A DNA stretch of 64,000 nucleotides from Jiella flava. GTDB lineage: Bacteria; Pseudomonadota; Alphaproteobacteria; Rhizobiales; Rhizobiaceae. The stretch covers positions 62,001 to 126,000 of the forward strand of contig NZ_JAFMPP010000007.1 of the NCBI RefSeq assembly GCF_017349315.1, written 5' to 3'. A model generated the notes under the pieces. It ran no database searches. It had not been told where the DNA came from and was given only the letters and a program-made list of their open reading frames with translations. This document shows positions 27,913 through 36,054 of the stretch, one piece after another. The translations under genes were made by a program, and so were the position numbers. Position 1 is the first letter of the stretch. Each line of letters opens with the position of its first letter.

Positions 27913-29028
27913 TCAGTGCCTCGCGAATGCGAAGGCCCTTGTACCGCTTGCAAGGAGCAGCGCCGAGCCAATGCCCCCCGCCGCGGCAATGGCGGCGAGC
28001 CCGATCCCAGGGCGCCGGTCCAATGCCGCGATCAGATCCACCGCGAGGATCGCCCCCGAGGCGCCAATCGGATGCCCCCGCGCCAGCGCGCCGCCGAAGG
28101 GATTGACGATTTCGCGCGGCAGCTCCGCCCCCTGCTGGCAGCCGATCGCCTGAACGGCAAAGGCTTCCATGATGGCGGCGACGGCGAGATCGTCCGTCCT
28201 GACCGCGGCCTCCTGCAGCACCGCGCGGATCGCCGGCAGTGGCGCAAGGCCTGGGCGTTCGGCGTCGGCACCGAGCGTTCGCCCCCCGATAATTTGGGCG
28301 CCGCGCCCCGCAGCGAAGCGGTCCGACACGACAACGAGCAAGCCGGCACCATCGGCCGCGACCGCCATATTGGCGGCGGTGATGCTGCCCTCGATCACCG
28401 GTGCCCGTGCGGCCACCTTTGGCGCCAAGGCTCGGGTGAAAGGATCGCGATCGCAATCCCCAAGCGCGACGATCCGGCGGCACGGTCCTGCCGCCGTGGC
28501 AGCGCGATGGCTCGCGATCGCCCACGCATCCTGCGCATCGCGCGAAATCTGAAGCGTCTCGGCCAAGCGAGCCGCTGCGGTGACCATTTTCGGATCGCGT
28601 TCCGGCCAGGGCGTGAACGGCGCCTGATCGTAAAATTCCGGGGCTCGGCCGTCACCGTTCGTGCGATAGCGCAGTGGCCGGCGCGAACAGCTCTCGACGC
28701 CGCCGGCGATGACGACATCGTGCATGCCTGCCCGGATCATCGCATCGGCGAGCAGCACCGCATCGAGGCCGCCGGCGCACTGCCGGTCGATGGTCAGCCC
28801 CGCCACGCGCTCCGGCAGCCCAGCCGCCAGCGCGGCCACCCGCGCCACATTGCCCCCCGGCCCGAGCGCATTCGACAGAACCACCTCGCCGACATCAGTC
28901 GCCTCAAGCCCCGCATCGGCCAAAACGGCCCGCAAGACCGGCGCGACGAGTTCATGCGGCGCCAAGGCTGCCAAGGCTCCGTTCTTCGGCGCGACGGGAC
29001 TGCGGCGTGCGGCGAGAATTGACGTCAT
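27913..29028 (-). CDS. Thiolase-family acyltransferase (second active-site Cys replaced)
   Basis: Thiolase fold, 371 residues, slightly shorter than the usual ~390. The nucleophile Cys84 in DRQCAGGLDA and His319 in GHPIGASG are present. The C-terminal CxGGG motif, whose cysteine is the general base in biosynthetic and degradative thiolases, reads AAAGGIG (about residues 348-354), so that cysteine is missing; the NEAFA motif reads MEAFA, losing its asparagine. It may therefore catalyse a different Claisen-type or acyl-transfer reaction. First gene of the thiolase-ligase-binding-protein set. Confidence 0.85.
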   Translation of the reverse strand: MTSILAARRSPVAPKNGALAALAPHELVAPVLRAVLADAGLEATDVGEVVLSNALGPGGNVARVAALAAGLPERVAGLTIDRQCAGGLDAVLLADAMIRAGMHDVVIAGGVESCSRRPLRYRTNGDGRAPEFYDQAPFTPWPERDPKMVTAAARLAETLQISRDAQDAWAIASHRAATAAGPCRRIVALGDCDRDPFTRALAPKVAARAPVIEGSITAANMAVAADGAGLLVVVSDRFAAGRGAQIIGGRTLGADAERPGLAPLPAIRAVLQEAAVRTDDLAVAAIMEAFAVQAIGCQQGAELPREIVNPFGGALARGHPIGASGAILAVDLIAALDRRPGIGLAAIAAAGGIGSALLLASGTRAFAFARH

Positions 29029-29112
29029 GGATCCTAAAAGTGTTCGACCGACCGTCCCGTCGGCAAACCAGGGACTTTCTCAACCGTTCGCGCATGTCGG
29101 CAAACAGGAAAT

Positions 29113-29189
29113 TGGTAGCGGAGGAGGGACTCGAACCCCCGACACGCGGATTATGATTCCGCTGCTCTAACCAACTGAGCTACTCCGCC
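29113..29189 (-). tRNA. tRNA-Met (CAT anticodon), elongator type
   Basis: 77 nt with an encoded CCA. Acceptor GGCGGAG pairs with CTCCGCT-type 3' arm, D-loop AGCTCAGTTGGTTAGAGC, anticodon stem GCGGA/TCCGC with loop ATCATAA (anticodon CAT), T-loop GGTTCGAGTCC. The G-start and the absence of three G:C pairs flanking the anticodon loop mark it as elongator, not initiator. Confidence 0.95.
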
Positions 29190-29646
29190 GCCGGGCCGCT
29201 TGGTGGCGACGCGGCGATATACGAATGGGACACGGCGCCTGTCAATGGTTTGTCGCATTGCGGCTGGGAATGGACATCGGTTTTTCGCCCGACACGCCTG
29301 AACTGCCGGCGATGCGGCTTGTCAAAGCCCGTCGATCACCAACACACTATCGATGTCGACGCCGGCGACATCGCTCGCGGGCTCAAGAACCTTTCAAGGG
29401 CCTCACCCTTGACGAGTCCATCGGCAAGGCGTGGTTCTCACAGCCCGAGCGGTTCACCATCAAGGCGGTCCAGCAAATGCCGGGATCGGAAATCGCGCGC
29501 CGCGATCCGCCTGCGGTCGGGATCCGCGTGATCGACAACGACAAAGCGAGGCTGAAGACGAGGACCTCGCCATCAACAGATGCTAAACCTGTCACCGCGA
29601 CTGTCGCCGCGACCAACCTTGGTTTGCCGAAAGCCTTTGGAAATGC
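29190..29646. other. No gene recognised between the two tRNAs
   Basis: 457 bp between two minus-strand tRNA genes. A plus-strand frame through it is open but runs across the tRNA-Pro gene and has no known motif, so I do not call it. No obvious repeat or hairpin beyond the tRNAs. Confidence 0.5.
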
Positions 29647-29723
29647 TGGTCGGAGTGGCAGGATTCGAACCTGCGACCCCCTCGTCCCGAACGAGGTGCG
29701 CTACCAGACTGCGCTACACTCCG
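29647..29723 (-). tRNA. tRNA-Pro (CGG anticodon)
   Basis: 77 nt with an encoded CCA. Acceptor CGGAGTG, D-arm GCGCAGTCTGGTAGCGC, anticodon stem CCTCG/CGAGG with loop TTCGGGA (anticodon CGG), T-arm GCAGGTTCGAATCCTGC. Minus strand, upstream of tRNA-Met on the same strand; the 457-bp spacing makes a joint transcript possible but unproved. Confidence 0.95.
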
Positions 29724-29828
29724 TGACCCGCGGCGCGGTATATAACGGGAGCTTGACAGCTCCGCAAGCATGGCCGGTGGATTTCGGCAAATTCCTCACC
29801 GCGTCGACCCAAAACCGTCAAATGCCGC

Positions 29829-30254
29829 TCAATCACTTGGATTTGAGCCGTCTGCGCTGCTTCGGCACGCCGCGCAGATGCCGGAGATTTCCAGCGTCGT
29901 GCTCTTGGTCAAGAACGCCTTTTCCACCGCCCAAGCGGCAAAGCGCGCCTCGATCGCCGAATCGGAAAACTCGAACACCCGCGCGCAGCTCTCGCAGATC
30001 GCAAAGGCCACCAGCCCGGTGCAGGGATGGTCGTGCGGATGGCTGCAGGCGACGAAGGCCTTGAGGCTGTCGAGCCGATGAACCTCGCCGGTCTCGAGCA
30101 GCTTGTCCAAGGCCCGGTAGACCTGCAGCGGCGCGCGCAGGCCCTCGTCCCGCAGCCGGTCGAGAATGGCATAGGCGCTGAGCGGCTCGTCCGCCCTTGT
30201 GAGCACCTCCAGCACCAGCGCCTGATTGCGGGTCAGCGCCCGCCGCCCGCTCAT
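29829..30254 (-). CDS. zur: Fur-family zinc uptake regulator Zur
   Basis: Fur-superfamily repressor of 141 residues that shuts zinc uptake when zinc is bound. N-terminal winged helix (RNQALVLEVLTRADEPLSAYAILDRL), then the dimerisation domain with SHPHDHP, and two cysteine pairs CESC and CAAC that form the structural zinc site; these and the znu neighbours identify it as Zur and not Fur. The start overlaps the znuB stop as ATGA, so it is the last gene of znuC-znuB-zur. Confidence 0.94.
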   Translation of the reverse strand: MSGRRALTRNQALVLEVLTRADEPLSAYAILDRLRDEGLRAPLQVYRALDKLLETGEVHRLDSLKAFVACSHPHDHPCTGLVAFAICESCARVFEFSDSAIEARFAAWAVEKAFLTKSTTLEISGICAACRSSADGSNPSD

Positions 30255-31105
30255 TGCTCCAACTCCGCAATCGTCGCCCCGGCGGCGGCGGGCGCCTCTG
30301 CCTGCCCTCGCCCGCGGCCAAGCTGCGGCAACGGCAACAGCGCGATCAGGAACAGGCCCAGCGCGGCAACGACGATCGACGGCCCGGACGGCGTGTCGAA
30401 TCCCAGCGAGAGATACAGCCCGCCGGTCGAGGCGGCCGCGCCGAACAACGCCGCCAAAAGCGCCATGATCTCCGGCGAGGTGGCGAAGCGCCGCGCGGTC
30501 GCCGCCGGGATGATCAGCATCGCGGTGATCAACAGGATGCCAACGATCTTCATCGCGATGGCGATCACGAAGGCCATCAGCACCATAAAGGCAAGGCGCG
30601 CCCGCTCCGGCCGCTCGCCTTCGGCGGCGGCAAGCTCGGCATTAACCGTGCCGGCCAGCAGTGGGCGCCACAACAACGCCAGCACCAACGCCACCACCAT
30701 CACGCCGCCCCAGATCACCGCGAGATCGGTCGTCGAAACCGCGAGAATGTCACCGAACAGATAGCCGAGCAGATCGACGCGCACATTCGGCATAAAGGCC
30801 AGCGAGACCAGGCCGATCGCCAGCGTCGCATGGGACAGGATGCCGAGCAGCGCGTCGGTCGACAGCCCGTTCCTGCGCTGCAGCATGACCAGTGCCAGCG
30901 ACACCAGGCCGGAGATCATGAACACAGAGATCAATGTCGACCACCCGAAGGCCAGCGACAGAGCGATGCCGAGCAGCGCCGAATGGGCCATGGTGTCGCC
31001 CAAATAGGCCATCCGCCGCCAAATGACGAAACAGCCGAGCGGCCCGGCAATGAGGGCGATGCCGATACCGGCCAAGATTGCCCGCATGAAGAAGTCGTCA
31101 AACAT
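30251..31105 (-). CDS. znuB: Zinc ABC transporter permease ZnuB
   Basis: Inner-membrane channel of the high-affinity zinc importer, about 284 residues and roughly eight hydrophobic segments of the ABC-3 family. The ATG at 31105 (MFDDFFMRAILAGIGIAL) has GGAG 7 nt upstream and overlaps the znuC stop by 8 nt. GDTMAHSALLG and LTSxD-like GLSTDALLGIL are family hallmarks. The tail after the last helix is an Ala/Pro/Glu-rich cytoplasmic extension. Confidence 0.94.
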   Translation of the reverse strand: MFDDFFMRAILAGIGIALIAGPLGCFVIWRRMAYLGDTMAHSALLGIALSLAFGWSTLISVFMISGLVSLALVMLQRRNGLSTDALLGILSHATLAIGLVSLAFMPNVRVDLLGYLFGDILAVSTTDLAVIWGGVMVVALVLALLWRPLLAGTVNAELAAAEGERPERARLAFMVLMAFVIAIAMKIVGILLITAMLIIPAATARRFATSPEIMALLAALFGAAASTGGLYLSLGFDTPSGPSIVVAALGLFLIALLPLPQLGRGRGQAEAPAAAGATIAELEQ

Positions 31106-31976
31106 TGTCAGTCTCCTTCGTTGCCGTAGCCTCCGCCGCGCCCCGCTGGGCCACGGGATGCAAATCGTGATGATCAAAATCAGATTCCGTGCAGCTGCAG
31201 CCGCCCCCCTCGCCTGGTGCGTCATTGGCCGCGACCACCTGCCCATCGGGCAGATGGGTGTGGTCGTGCTTATGGCGGTAGATCGCCAGAGCATCGGCAG
31301 CGCGGTCGCCGAATAGCTGGCGATAGGCGGGCGAGGCCGCCACCGAACGCGGGCTGCCCTCGCAGCAGACATGGCCGTTGAGACAGAGCACCCGGTCGGT
31401 CTTCGCCATCACGACATGCAGATCGTGGGAGATCAAAAGCACCGCGCAGCCATCTTGATCGCGCAGCTCGGAAATCAATTCGTAAAGCGCGATCTCACCG
31501 GCGAAGTCCACCCCCTGCACAGGCTCATCGAGCACCAAAAGGTTTGGTTTGCGCAGCATCGCCCGGGCCAACAGCGCCCGTTGGAACTCGCCGCCGGAAA
31601 GCCCATGAATCTCAGCTTTTTCCAGATGTGGAATGCCGACGCGCTCCAGCGCCTGTCGCATCGCAACGGTGCTGGTGCGGGTCGTCAGCCGCATCAGCCG
31701 CGCGACCGTCAGCGGCAGCGATCGATCGACCGCAAGCTTCTGCGGAACGTAGCCGACAACGAGGTCGTGGGCGCGCCGCACCGTGCCGGCGCTCGCTTCC
31801 ACGATGCCGATGGCGGTCTTCGCGGTGGTCGACTTGCCGGAGCCGTTCGGCCCGATCAAGGTGACGATCTCGCCCGCCCCGATCGTTAGGTCGACGTCGC
31901 GCACCAACCAGCGCCCGCCCCGCTGCACTCCCATATTTTCCATTGCGATCAAAGAGTTGGACAATCCAGACTGCAT
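31098..31976 (-). CDS. znuC: Zinc ABC transporter ATP-binding protein ZnuC
   Basis: ATPase of the zinc importer, about 292 residues. Walker A GPNGSGKST, signature LSGGE, Walker B LLVLDEP, H-loop SHDLHVV. The C-terminal tail HKHDHTH followed by more histidines is a zinc-binding-type extension common in ZnuC. I chose the ATG at 31976 with GAAGG and AGGA upstream; a GTG at 32003 is in frame. The promoter region holds the Zur boxes shared with znuA. Confidence 0.93.
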   Translation of the reverse strand: MQSGLSNSLIAMENMGVQRGGRWLVRDVDLTIGAGEIVTLIGPNGSGKSTTAKTAIGIVEASAGTVRRAHDLVVGYVPQKLAVDRSLPLTVARLMRLTTRTSTVAMRQALERVGIPHLEKAEIHGLSGGEFQRALLARAMLRKPNLLVLDEPVQGVDFAGEIALYELISELRDQDGCAVLLISHDLHVVMAKTDRVLCLNGHVCCEGSPRSVAASPAYRQLFGDRAADALAIYRHKHDHTHLPDGQVVAANDAPGEGGGCSCTESDFDHHDLHPVAQRGAAEATATKETDNV

Positions 31977-32025
31977 GAATCCTGACACCTTCAAGAACCG
32001 CACTTTTCGCGCTTGCTATCGCATA

Positions 32026-32063
32026 CGTTATAGCATAACGCAATTAATGTAATAACATTACAT
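32026..32063. promoter_or_regulatory. zur box: Two palindromic Zur boxes between znuC and znuA
   Basis: Two perfect inverted repeats lie in tandem: CGTTATAGCATAACG (32026-32040) and ATGTAATAACATTACAT (32047-32063), centre to centre about 22 bp, that is two helical turns. Both have the GTTAT/GTAAT half-site type of alphaproteobacterial Zur operators. They sit in the divergent znuC/znuA promoter region, so zinc-loaded Zur should repress both directions. Confidence 0.85.
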
Positions 32064-32082
32064 CACTTTGGAGACACCCCGC

Positions 32083-33117
32083 GTGCCTTATCGTCCCTGC
32101 CACAATCCGCGCCAGACCGGCGCCCGCCCCGCCCTGTCCGGCCGTCGCCGGCTGGCCCGTTCGACGCGCAATCGCCTCGCCGCCCTGAGCGTGTTCGTGG
32201 CCGCCTTCACCGGCCTCGTGTTCCCTGCGGCTGCAGCTGATACCCCGGTCGTGGTGACATCGATCAAGCCGGTCAATTCGCTGGTCGCAGCTGTCATGCA
32301 AGGCGTTGCCAAGCCTTATCTGATCGTCAAGGGCGCCGCCTCGCCGCACACGGCAGCCTTGAAGCCGTCGGACGCCACGGCTCTGTCCCAGGCTGCCGCA
32401 GTGTTCTGGATCGGTCCCGAATTTGAGAATTTCCTGATCAAGCCGATCTCATCGCTCGGAAGCAAAGCCGATGTTGTCGAGCTTTGGGATGCTCCAAACG
32501 TTCAAAAGCTGCGAAACCGTTCCGGTGGGATGTTTGAGGCCGAGGTTGAACAACACGCCGGAGGAGCCAAGGACGCTGACGAGGCCCATGGCGACAACCC
32601 CTATGACAAGCATGTCTGGCTCGATCCGCAAAATGCCGCCGCAATGACCCAGACAATCGCAGCGACACTTGCCAAGGTCGATCCGGATCACGCCGTAATC
32701 TACCACAAGAATGCCGACGCGTATGTACAGCGGCTCGTAGCTCTCGGAGCGGACGTTCGACAGCTGCTCAGCGTCAAGACCCGCAAGCCGTTCATCGTCT
32801 TCCACGACGCCTATCAATATTTCGAGCACCGCTTCGACATCCCAGCGGTCGGATCAATCACCATCAGCCCGGAAAAAGCGCCCGGTGCCGCAAGGCTGCG
32901 GGAAATCCGTGCCAAGCTGCAAAGCCTTGGCGCCGCCTGCGTTTTCACCGAACCGGAATTTCCCCCACGCCTCGTCGAAACGGTGACGCGGGGCACGAAC
33001 GTTTCGATCGGCGTCATGGATCCGCTTGGCGCGGCGTTGAAGGACGGACCGGATCTTTATCCGCAACTTGTCCGAAACATCGCCGTCAGCCTCGAAGACT
33101 GCTTCGACGGAAAGTGA
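32083..33117 (+). CDS. znuA: Zinc ABC transporter substrate-binding protein ZnuA
   Basis: Periplasmic zinc-binding protein (cluster A-I), 344 residues. GTG at 32083 chosen with GGAG 9 nt upstream. An unusually long, Arg-rich N-terminus precedes the hydrophobic signal LAALSVFVAAFTGLVFPAAAAD. Zinc-ligand candidates are His in AASPHTAAL, His in DKHVWLDP, and His in VFHDAYQY; a short His/Asp-rich loop (EQHAGGAKDADEAHGD) is the family's flexible metal loop. Divergent from znuCB-zur. Confidence 0.93.
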   Translation: MPYRPCHNPRQTGARPALSGRRRLARSTRNRLAALSVFVAAFTGLVFPAAAADTPVVVTSIKPVNSLVAAVMQGVAKPYLIVKGAASPHTAALKPSDATALSQAAAVFWIGPEFENFLIKPISSLGSKADVVELWDAPNVQKLRNRSGGMFEAEVEQHAGGAKDADEAHGDNPYDKHVWLDPQNAAAMTQTIAATLAKVDPDHAVIYHKNADAYVQRLVALGADVRQLLSVKTRKPFIVFHDAYQYFEHRFDIPAVGSITISPEKAPGAARLREIRAKLQSLGAACVFTEPEFPPRLVETVTRGTNVSIGVMDPLGAALKDGPDLYPQLVRNIAVSLEDCFDGK

Positions 33118-33165
33118 TGCAGCACCGTTTACGATAGACCGCAGCAGAACGGTCCCGGATACAAC

Positions 33166-33260
33166 AGCATCGGCCTAAAAATCGGGATCGATTTTCGGAA
33201 CGCACGATGCGTAGAATCGGTAATAGTGCGCCCAGTGCGTCCGATCAGACGCACCGGGCG
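33166..33260. repeat. Intergenic hairpin repeat element, copy C (inverted orientation)
   Basis: Matches the reverse complement of the first half of the element at 11324-11420 and 48642-48745: an AAAATCG..CGATTTT hairpin, then GCACGATGCGT, then a GTGCGTCCGATCAGACGCAC hairpin. Divergent by scattered substitutions. Lies between znuA and the liv-type operon. Confidence 0.65.
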
Positions 33261-33283
33261 CCAGTAGACAAATCAAATTGTGC

Positions 33284-33313
33284 TGCGCCGCAAAATGATC
33301 ATTTCGCGGCGCA
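33284..33313. promoter_or_regulatory. 30-bp near-perfect palindrome upstream of the liv-type operon
   Basis: TGCGCCGC-AAAATGA joined to TCATTTC-GCGGCGCA: 14 of 15 half-site positions are complementary, with ATGATCAT at the centre. It lies about 165 bp before the binding-protein start, near an AT-rich stretch (33315-33385). It could be an operator or a hairpin; the adjacent repeat element makes a purely repetitive origin possible. Confidence 0.5.
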
Positions 33314-33476
33314 TTCATTGTCATCAATAAAAACTGATGCGAAGCGATTCATCCCAAAGTATTATAGCTTGGCGCCAAAGGGTCGTAGACGATAGATGGA
33401 ATGTAACGACGCCTTGATCTCGGGAGGAAACGGGTCAAGGCGGGCGTGCCAAGGTTTTCAACTCGGGAGGAGAAGA

Positions 33477-34841
33477 ATGCCTATCGACACTTCGGCTTGG
33501 AGCCGTCGCAGGATTTTGCAGACCAGTGCCGCGCTCGGGGCTGGTCTGGCGATACCGCATGTCTTCGTGCGCAATGCCTGGTCGCAGGACAAAGTGTTCT
33601 GCAATTCGCCGACCGGCAGCAACGTCGTTCTCGGCTTCAACGTGCCGCAATCGGGTCCCTATGCCGATGAGGGCGCCGACGAGCTGCGCGCCTTCAAGCT
33701 GGCGGTCCAGCACCTCAACGGCGAGGGCGACGGCGGCCTGTTGAAGACGCTCAAGCCGTCCAGCCTCAAGGGCAACGGCATTTTGGGCAAGAAGGTGACC
33801 TTTGTCACCGGCGACACCCAGACGAAATCGGACGCCGCCCGCGCCTCGGCCAAACGGATGATCGAGGCCGACAAGGTGGTCATGATCTCCGGCGGCTCGT
33901 CGTCCGGCGTTGCCGTGGCGGTTCAGTCTCTGTGCCAGGACATGGGCGTGATCTTCATGACCGGTCTTACCCACTCCAACGACACCACCGGCAAGGACAA
34001 GCGGCGTTACGGCTTTCGGCACTTCTTCAACGCCTACATGTCGGGCGTCGCACTCGGACCGGTGCTCGCCGAGCAGTATGGCAAGGACCGCAAGGCCTAT
34101 CACCTGACCGCCGACTACACCTGGGGCTGGACCCAGGAAGAGTCGATGAAGAACGCAACGGAGAAGGAGGGCTGGAAAACCGTCCAGACCGTTCGCACGC
34201 CGCTCGGCGCGGGCGACTTCTCGCAATATCTGACGCCGGTCCTGAATTCCGGTGCCGATGTCCTGATCCTCAACCACTATGGCGGCGACATGGTCAACTC
34301 GCTGCGCCAGGCCGTCAACCAGTTCGACATGAAGAACAAGACGGTGAACGGCAAGCAGTTCGAGATCGTCGTGCCGCTGATCTCCGAGCTCATGGCGGAA
34401 GGCGCCGGCGACGCGATCAAGGGTATTCTTGGGACCGCCAACTGGGACTGGAAACTCGACAACGAGGCCACGAAGACCCTCGCCAAGTCGTTCGGCGAGG
34501 CCTATGGCCGGCCGCCGTCGCAGGCCGCTCAGACCTGCTACGCCCAGACACTGCTCTATGCCAATGCGGTGGAGATGGCGGGCACCTTCTATCCGCCGGA
34601 GGTGATCAAGGCATTGGAAGGCTTCGAGTTCGACGGCCTCGGCAACGGACCGACGCTTTATCGCGCCGCCGACCACCAGTGCTTCAAAGACGTTCTGGTC
34701 GTGCGGGGCAAGGAGAAGCCTGCCAACCAGTTCGACCTTCTCGAAGTGGTCAAGATCGTCCCGCGGGAAACCGTGACCTACGATCCATCAATCTTCGGTG
34801 GTGAGCTCGGCCCGTCCGAGGTCAAGGGTTGCGCGGCCTAG
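33477..34841 (+). CDS. ABC transporter substrate-binding protein, LivJ/Peripla_BP_6 type
   Basis: Periplasmic binding protein of the branched-chain amino acid / amide (HAAT) class, about 454 residues. Start ATG at 33477 preceded by GGGAGGAG. The leader contains SRRRILQTS, a twin-arginine motif, followed by AALGAGLAIPHVF and mature residues after WSQD. The mature part has a long alpha/beta fold typical of amide or urea binding proteins (VLGFNVPQSGPYADEGADELRAF). First gene of a five-gene importer. The ligand is unknown; the SorC regulator and nitrilase nearby suggest an amide-like or sugar-like compound. Confidence 0.92.
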   Translation: MPIDTSAWSRRRILQTSAALGAGLAIPHVFVRNAWSQDKVFCNSPTGSNVVLGFNVPQSGPYADEGADELRAFKLAVQHLNGEGDGGLLKTLKPSSLKGNGILGKKVTFVTGDTQTKSDAARASAKRMIEADKVVMISGGSSSGVAVAVQSLCQDMGVIFMTGLTHSNDTTGKDKRRYGFRHFFNAYMSGVALGPVLAEQYGKDRKAYHLTADYTWGWTQEESMKNATEKEGWKTVQTVRTPLGAGDFSQYLTPVLNSGADVLILNHYGGDMVNSLRQAVNQFDMKNKTVNGKQFEIVVPLISELMAEGAGDAIKGILGTANWDWKLDNEATKTLAKSFGEAYGRPPSQAAQTCYAQTLLYANAVEMAGTFYPPEVIKALEGFEFDGLGNGPTLYRAADHQCFKDVLVVRGKEKPANQFDLLEVVKIVPRETVTYDPSIFGGELGPSEVKGCAA

Positions 34842-34943
34842 AGCATGGTGCCGAAAAGTTGCATGACTTTTCGGGTCACATCATGCGGCAAAACAATGGC
34901 TTAGAGCGGAATGGCGATTCCAGTTTATCGCATTCCGCTCTAA
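34842..34943. repeat. Intergenic hairpin repeat element, copy E
   Basis: Starts directly after the stop codon of the binding-protein gene. Two hairpins: CCGAAAAGT/ACTTTTCGG (perfect 9-bp stem) and a long TTAGAGCGGAATGGCGAT stem paired with its right arm ending CGCTCTAA. Matches the second half of copy A (11457-11553). It probably also stabilises or terminates the upstream message. Confidence 0.75.
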
Positions 34944-35037
34944 GCCGCAGTCCATCCGATCCGGCGCCGGCGGACGACAGCGATGCCGTCCGCCGGCGTG
35001 TGACAGAAGATGCGGCAGGAGCGCGACGGCACCTTCC

Positions 35038-36051
35038 ATGGACGCAATCATTCTCCAGATTCTCAACGGCCTCGACAAGGGCGGCGCCTATGCGCTGATC
35101 GCCCTCGGCCTGACATTGATCTTCGGCACACTCGGCGTGGTGAATTTCGCCCATGGCGCACTGTTCATGCTCGGCGCCTTCTGCGCGGTCACCTTCGAGC
35201 GGGTCCTGACGCTGTCGGAGCGGGTCCGCGACCCAAGCGTGACCTTTTTCGAGGCCTATAAGGAGGTGCCCTATCTGACGATCTGGTACGGCGACGCCGG
35301 CCAGGCGATCGTCGACTGGGCCGTGCCCTTGTCGATCATCCTGGCCATTCCCGTCATGCTGATCGTCGGCCTTGCCATGGAGCGTGGGCTGATCCGCTTC
35401 TTCTACAAGCGCAGCCATGCCGAACAGATCCTCGTGACCTTCGGTCTCGCCATCGTTCTGCAGGAGATCGTCAAGTATTTCTTCGGAGCCAATCCGATCC
35501 CGCTCACCGCTCCCTCTGCCCTCACCGGCAGCGTCGATCTCGGCCATTGGTTGGGTTTGACGGGGATTTCCTATCCGCTGTGGCGCATCGTCTATTTCCT
35601 GTTCTCGCTGGTGGTGATCGCTGCCGTCTTCGCGTTCCTGCAACTGACGACCTTCGGCATGGTGGTGCGCGCCGGCATGGCCGACCGCGAGACCGTCGGC
35701 CTGCTCGGCATCAACATCTCGCGCAAGTTCACCATTGTCTTCGGCATCGCCGCCGTCGTCGCAGGGCTCGCCGGTGTCATGTACACACCGATCCTCGCCC
35801 CGAACTACCATCTCGGCATGGATTTTCTGGTGCTGTCCTTCGTCGTCGTGGTGGTCGGCGGGATGGGCTCGCTCGGCGGCGCGGTGCTCGCCGGCTTTCT
35901 GCTCGGCATCCTGCAATCCTTCGCCTCGATGACCGAGGTCAAGGCGATCGTTCCGGGCATCGACCAGATCATCATCTACCTCGTCGCCGTGGTGGTTCTC
36001 CTCGTTCGCCCGCGTGGCCTGCTGGGCCGCAAGGGCGTGATGGAGGCCTGA
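35038..36051 (+). CDS. ABC transporter permease, LivH type
   Basis: Membrane subunit of a branched-chain amino acid/amide-type importer, 337 residues. Starts MDAIILQILNGLDKGGAYALIALGLTLIFG, has the family signature GVVNFAHGA near residue 35, and the cytoplasmic loop MVVRAGMADRETVGLLGINISR. Longer than E. coli LivH (308) because of an insert around residues 60-85. It is 197 bp after the binding-protein gene and 3 bp before LivM. Confidence 0.93.
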   Translation: MDAIILQILNGLDKGGAYALIALGLTLIFGTLGVVNFAHGALFMLGAFCAVTFERVLTLSERVRDPSVTFFEAYKEVPYLTIWYGDAGQAIVDWAVPLSIILAIPVMLIVGLAMERGLIRFFYKRSHAEQILVTFGLAIVLQEIVKYFFGANPIPLTAPSALTGSVDLGHWLGLTGISYPLWRIVYFLFSLVVIAAVFAFLQLTTFGMVVRAGMADRETVGLLGINISRKFTIVFGIAAVVAGLAGVMYTPILAPNYHLGMDFLVLSFVVVVVGGMGSLGGAVLAGFLLGILQSFASMTEVKAIVPGIDQIIIYLVAVVVLLVRPRGLLGRKGVMEA

Positions 36052-36054
36052 CCG

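Noticed and set aside
27881-28525. Upstream extension of the acyl-CoA ligase frame
   Set aside because: The extension lies inside the thiolase gene on the same strand in another frame and has no ligase similarity; only the part from 27880 down is the real gene.
29113-29189. Initiator tRNA-Met
   Set aside because: The gene starts GGCGGAG and lacks the three consecutive G:C pairs below the anticodon that mark initiator tRNA; it is elongator type.
29225-30064. Long plus-strand open frame between the tRNAs and zur
   Set aside because: It runs through the tRNA-Pro gene and antisense to zur, and shows no family motif.
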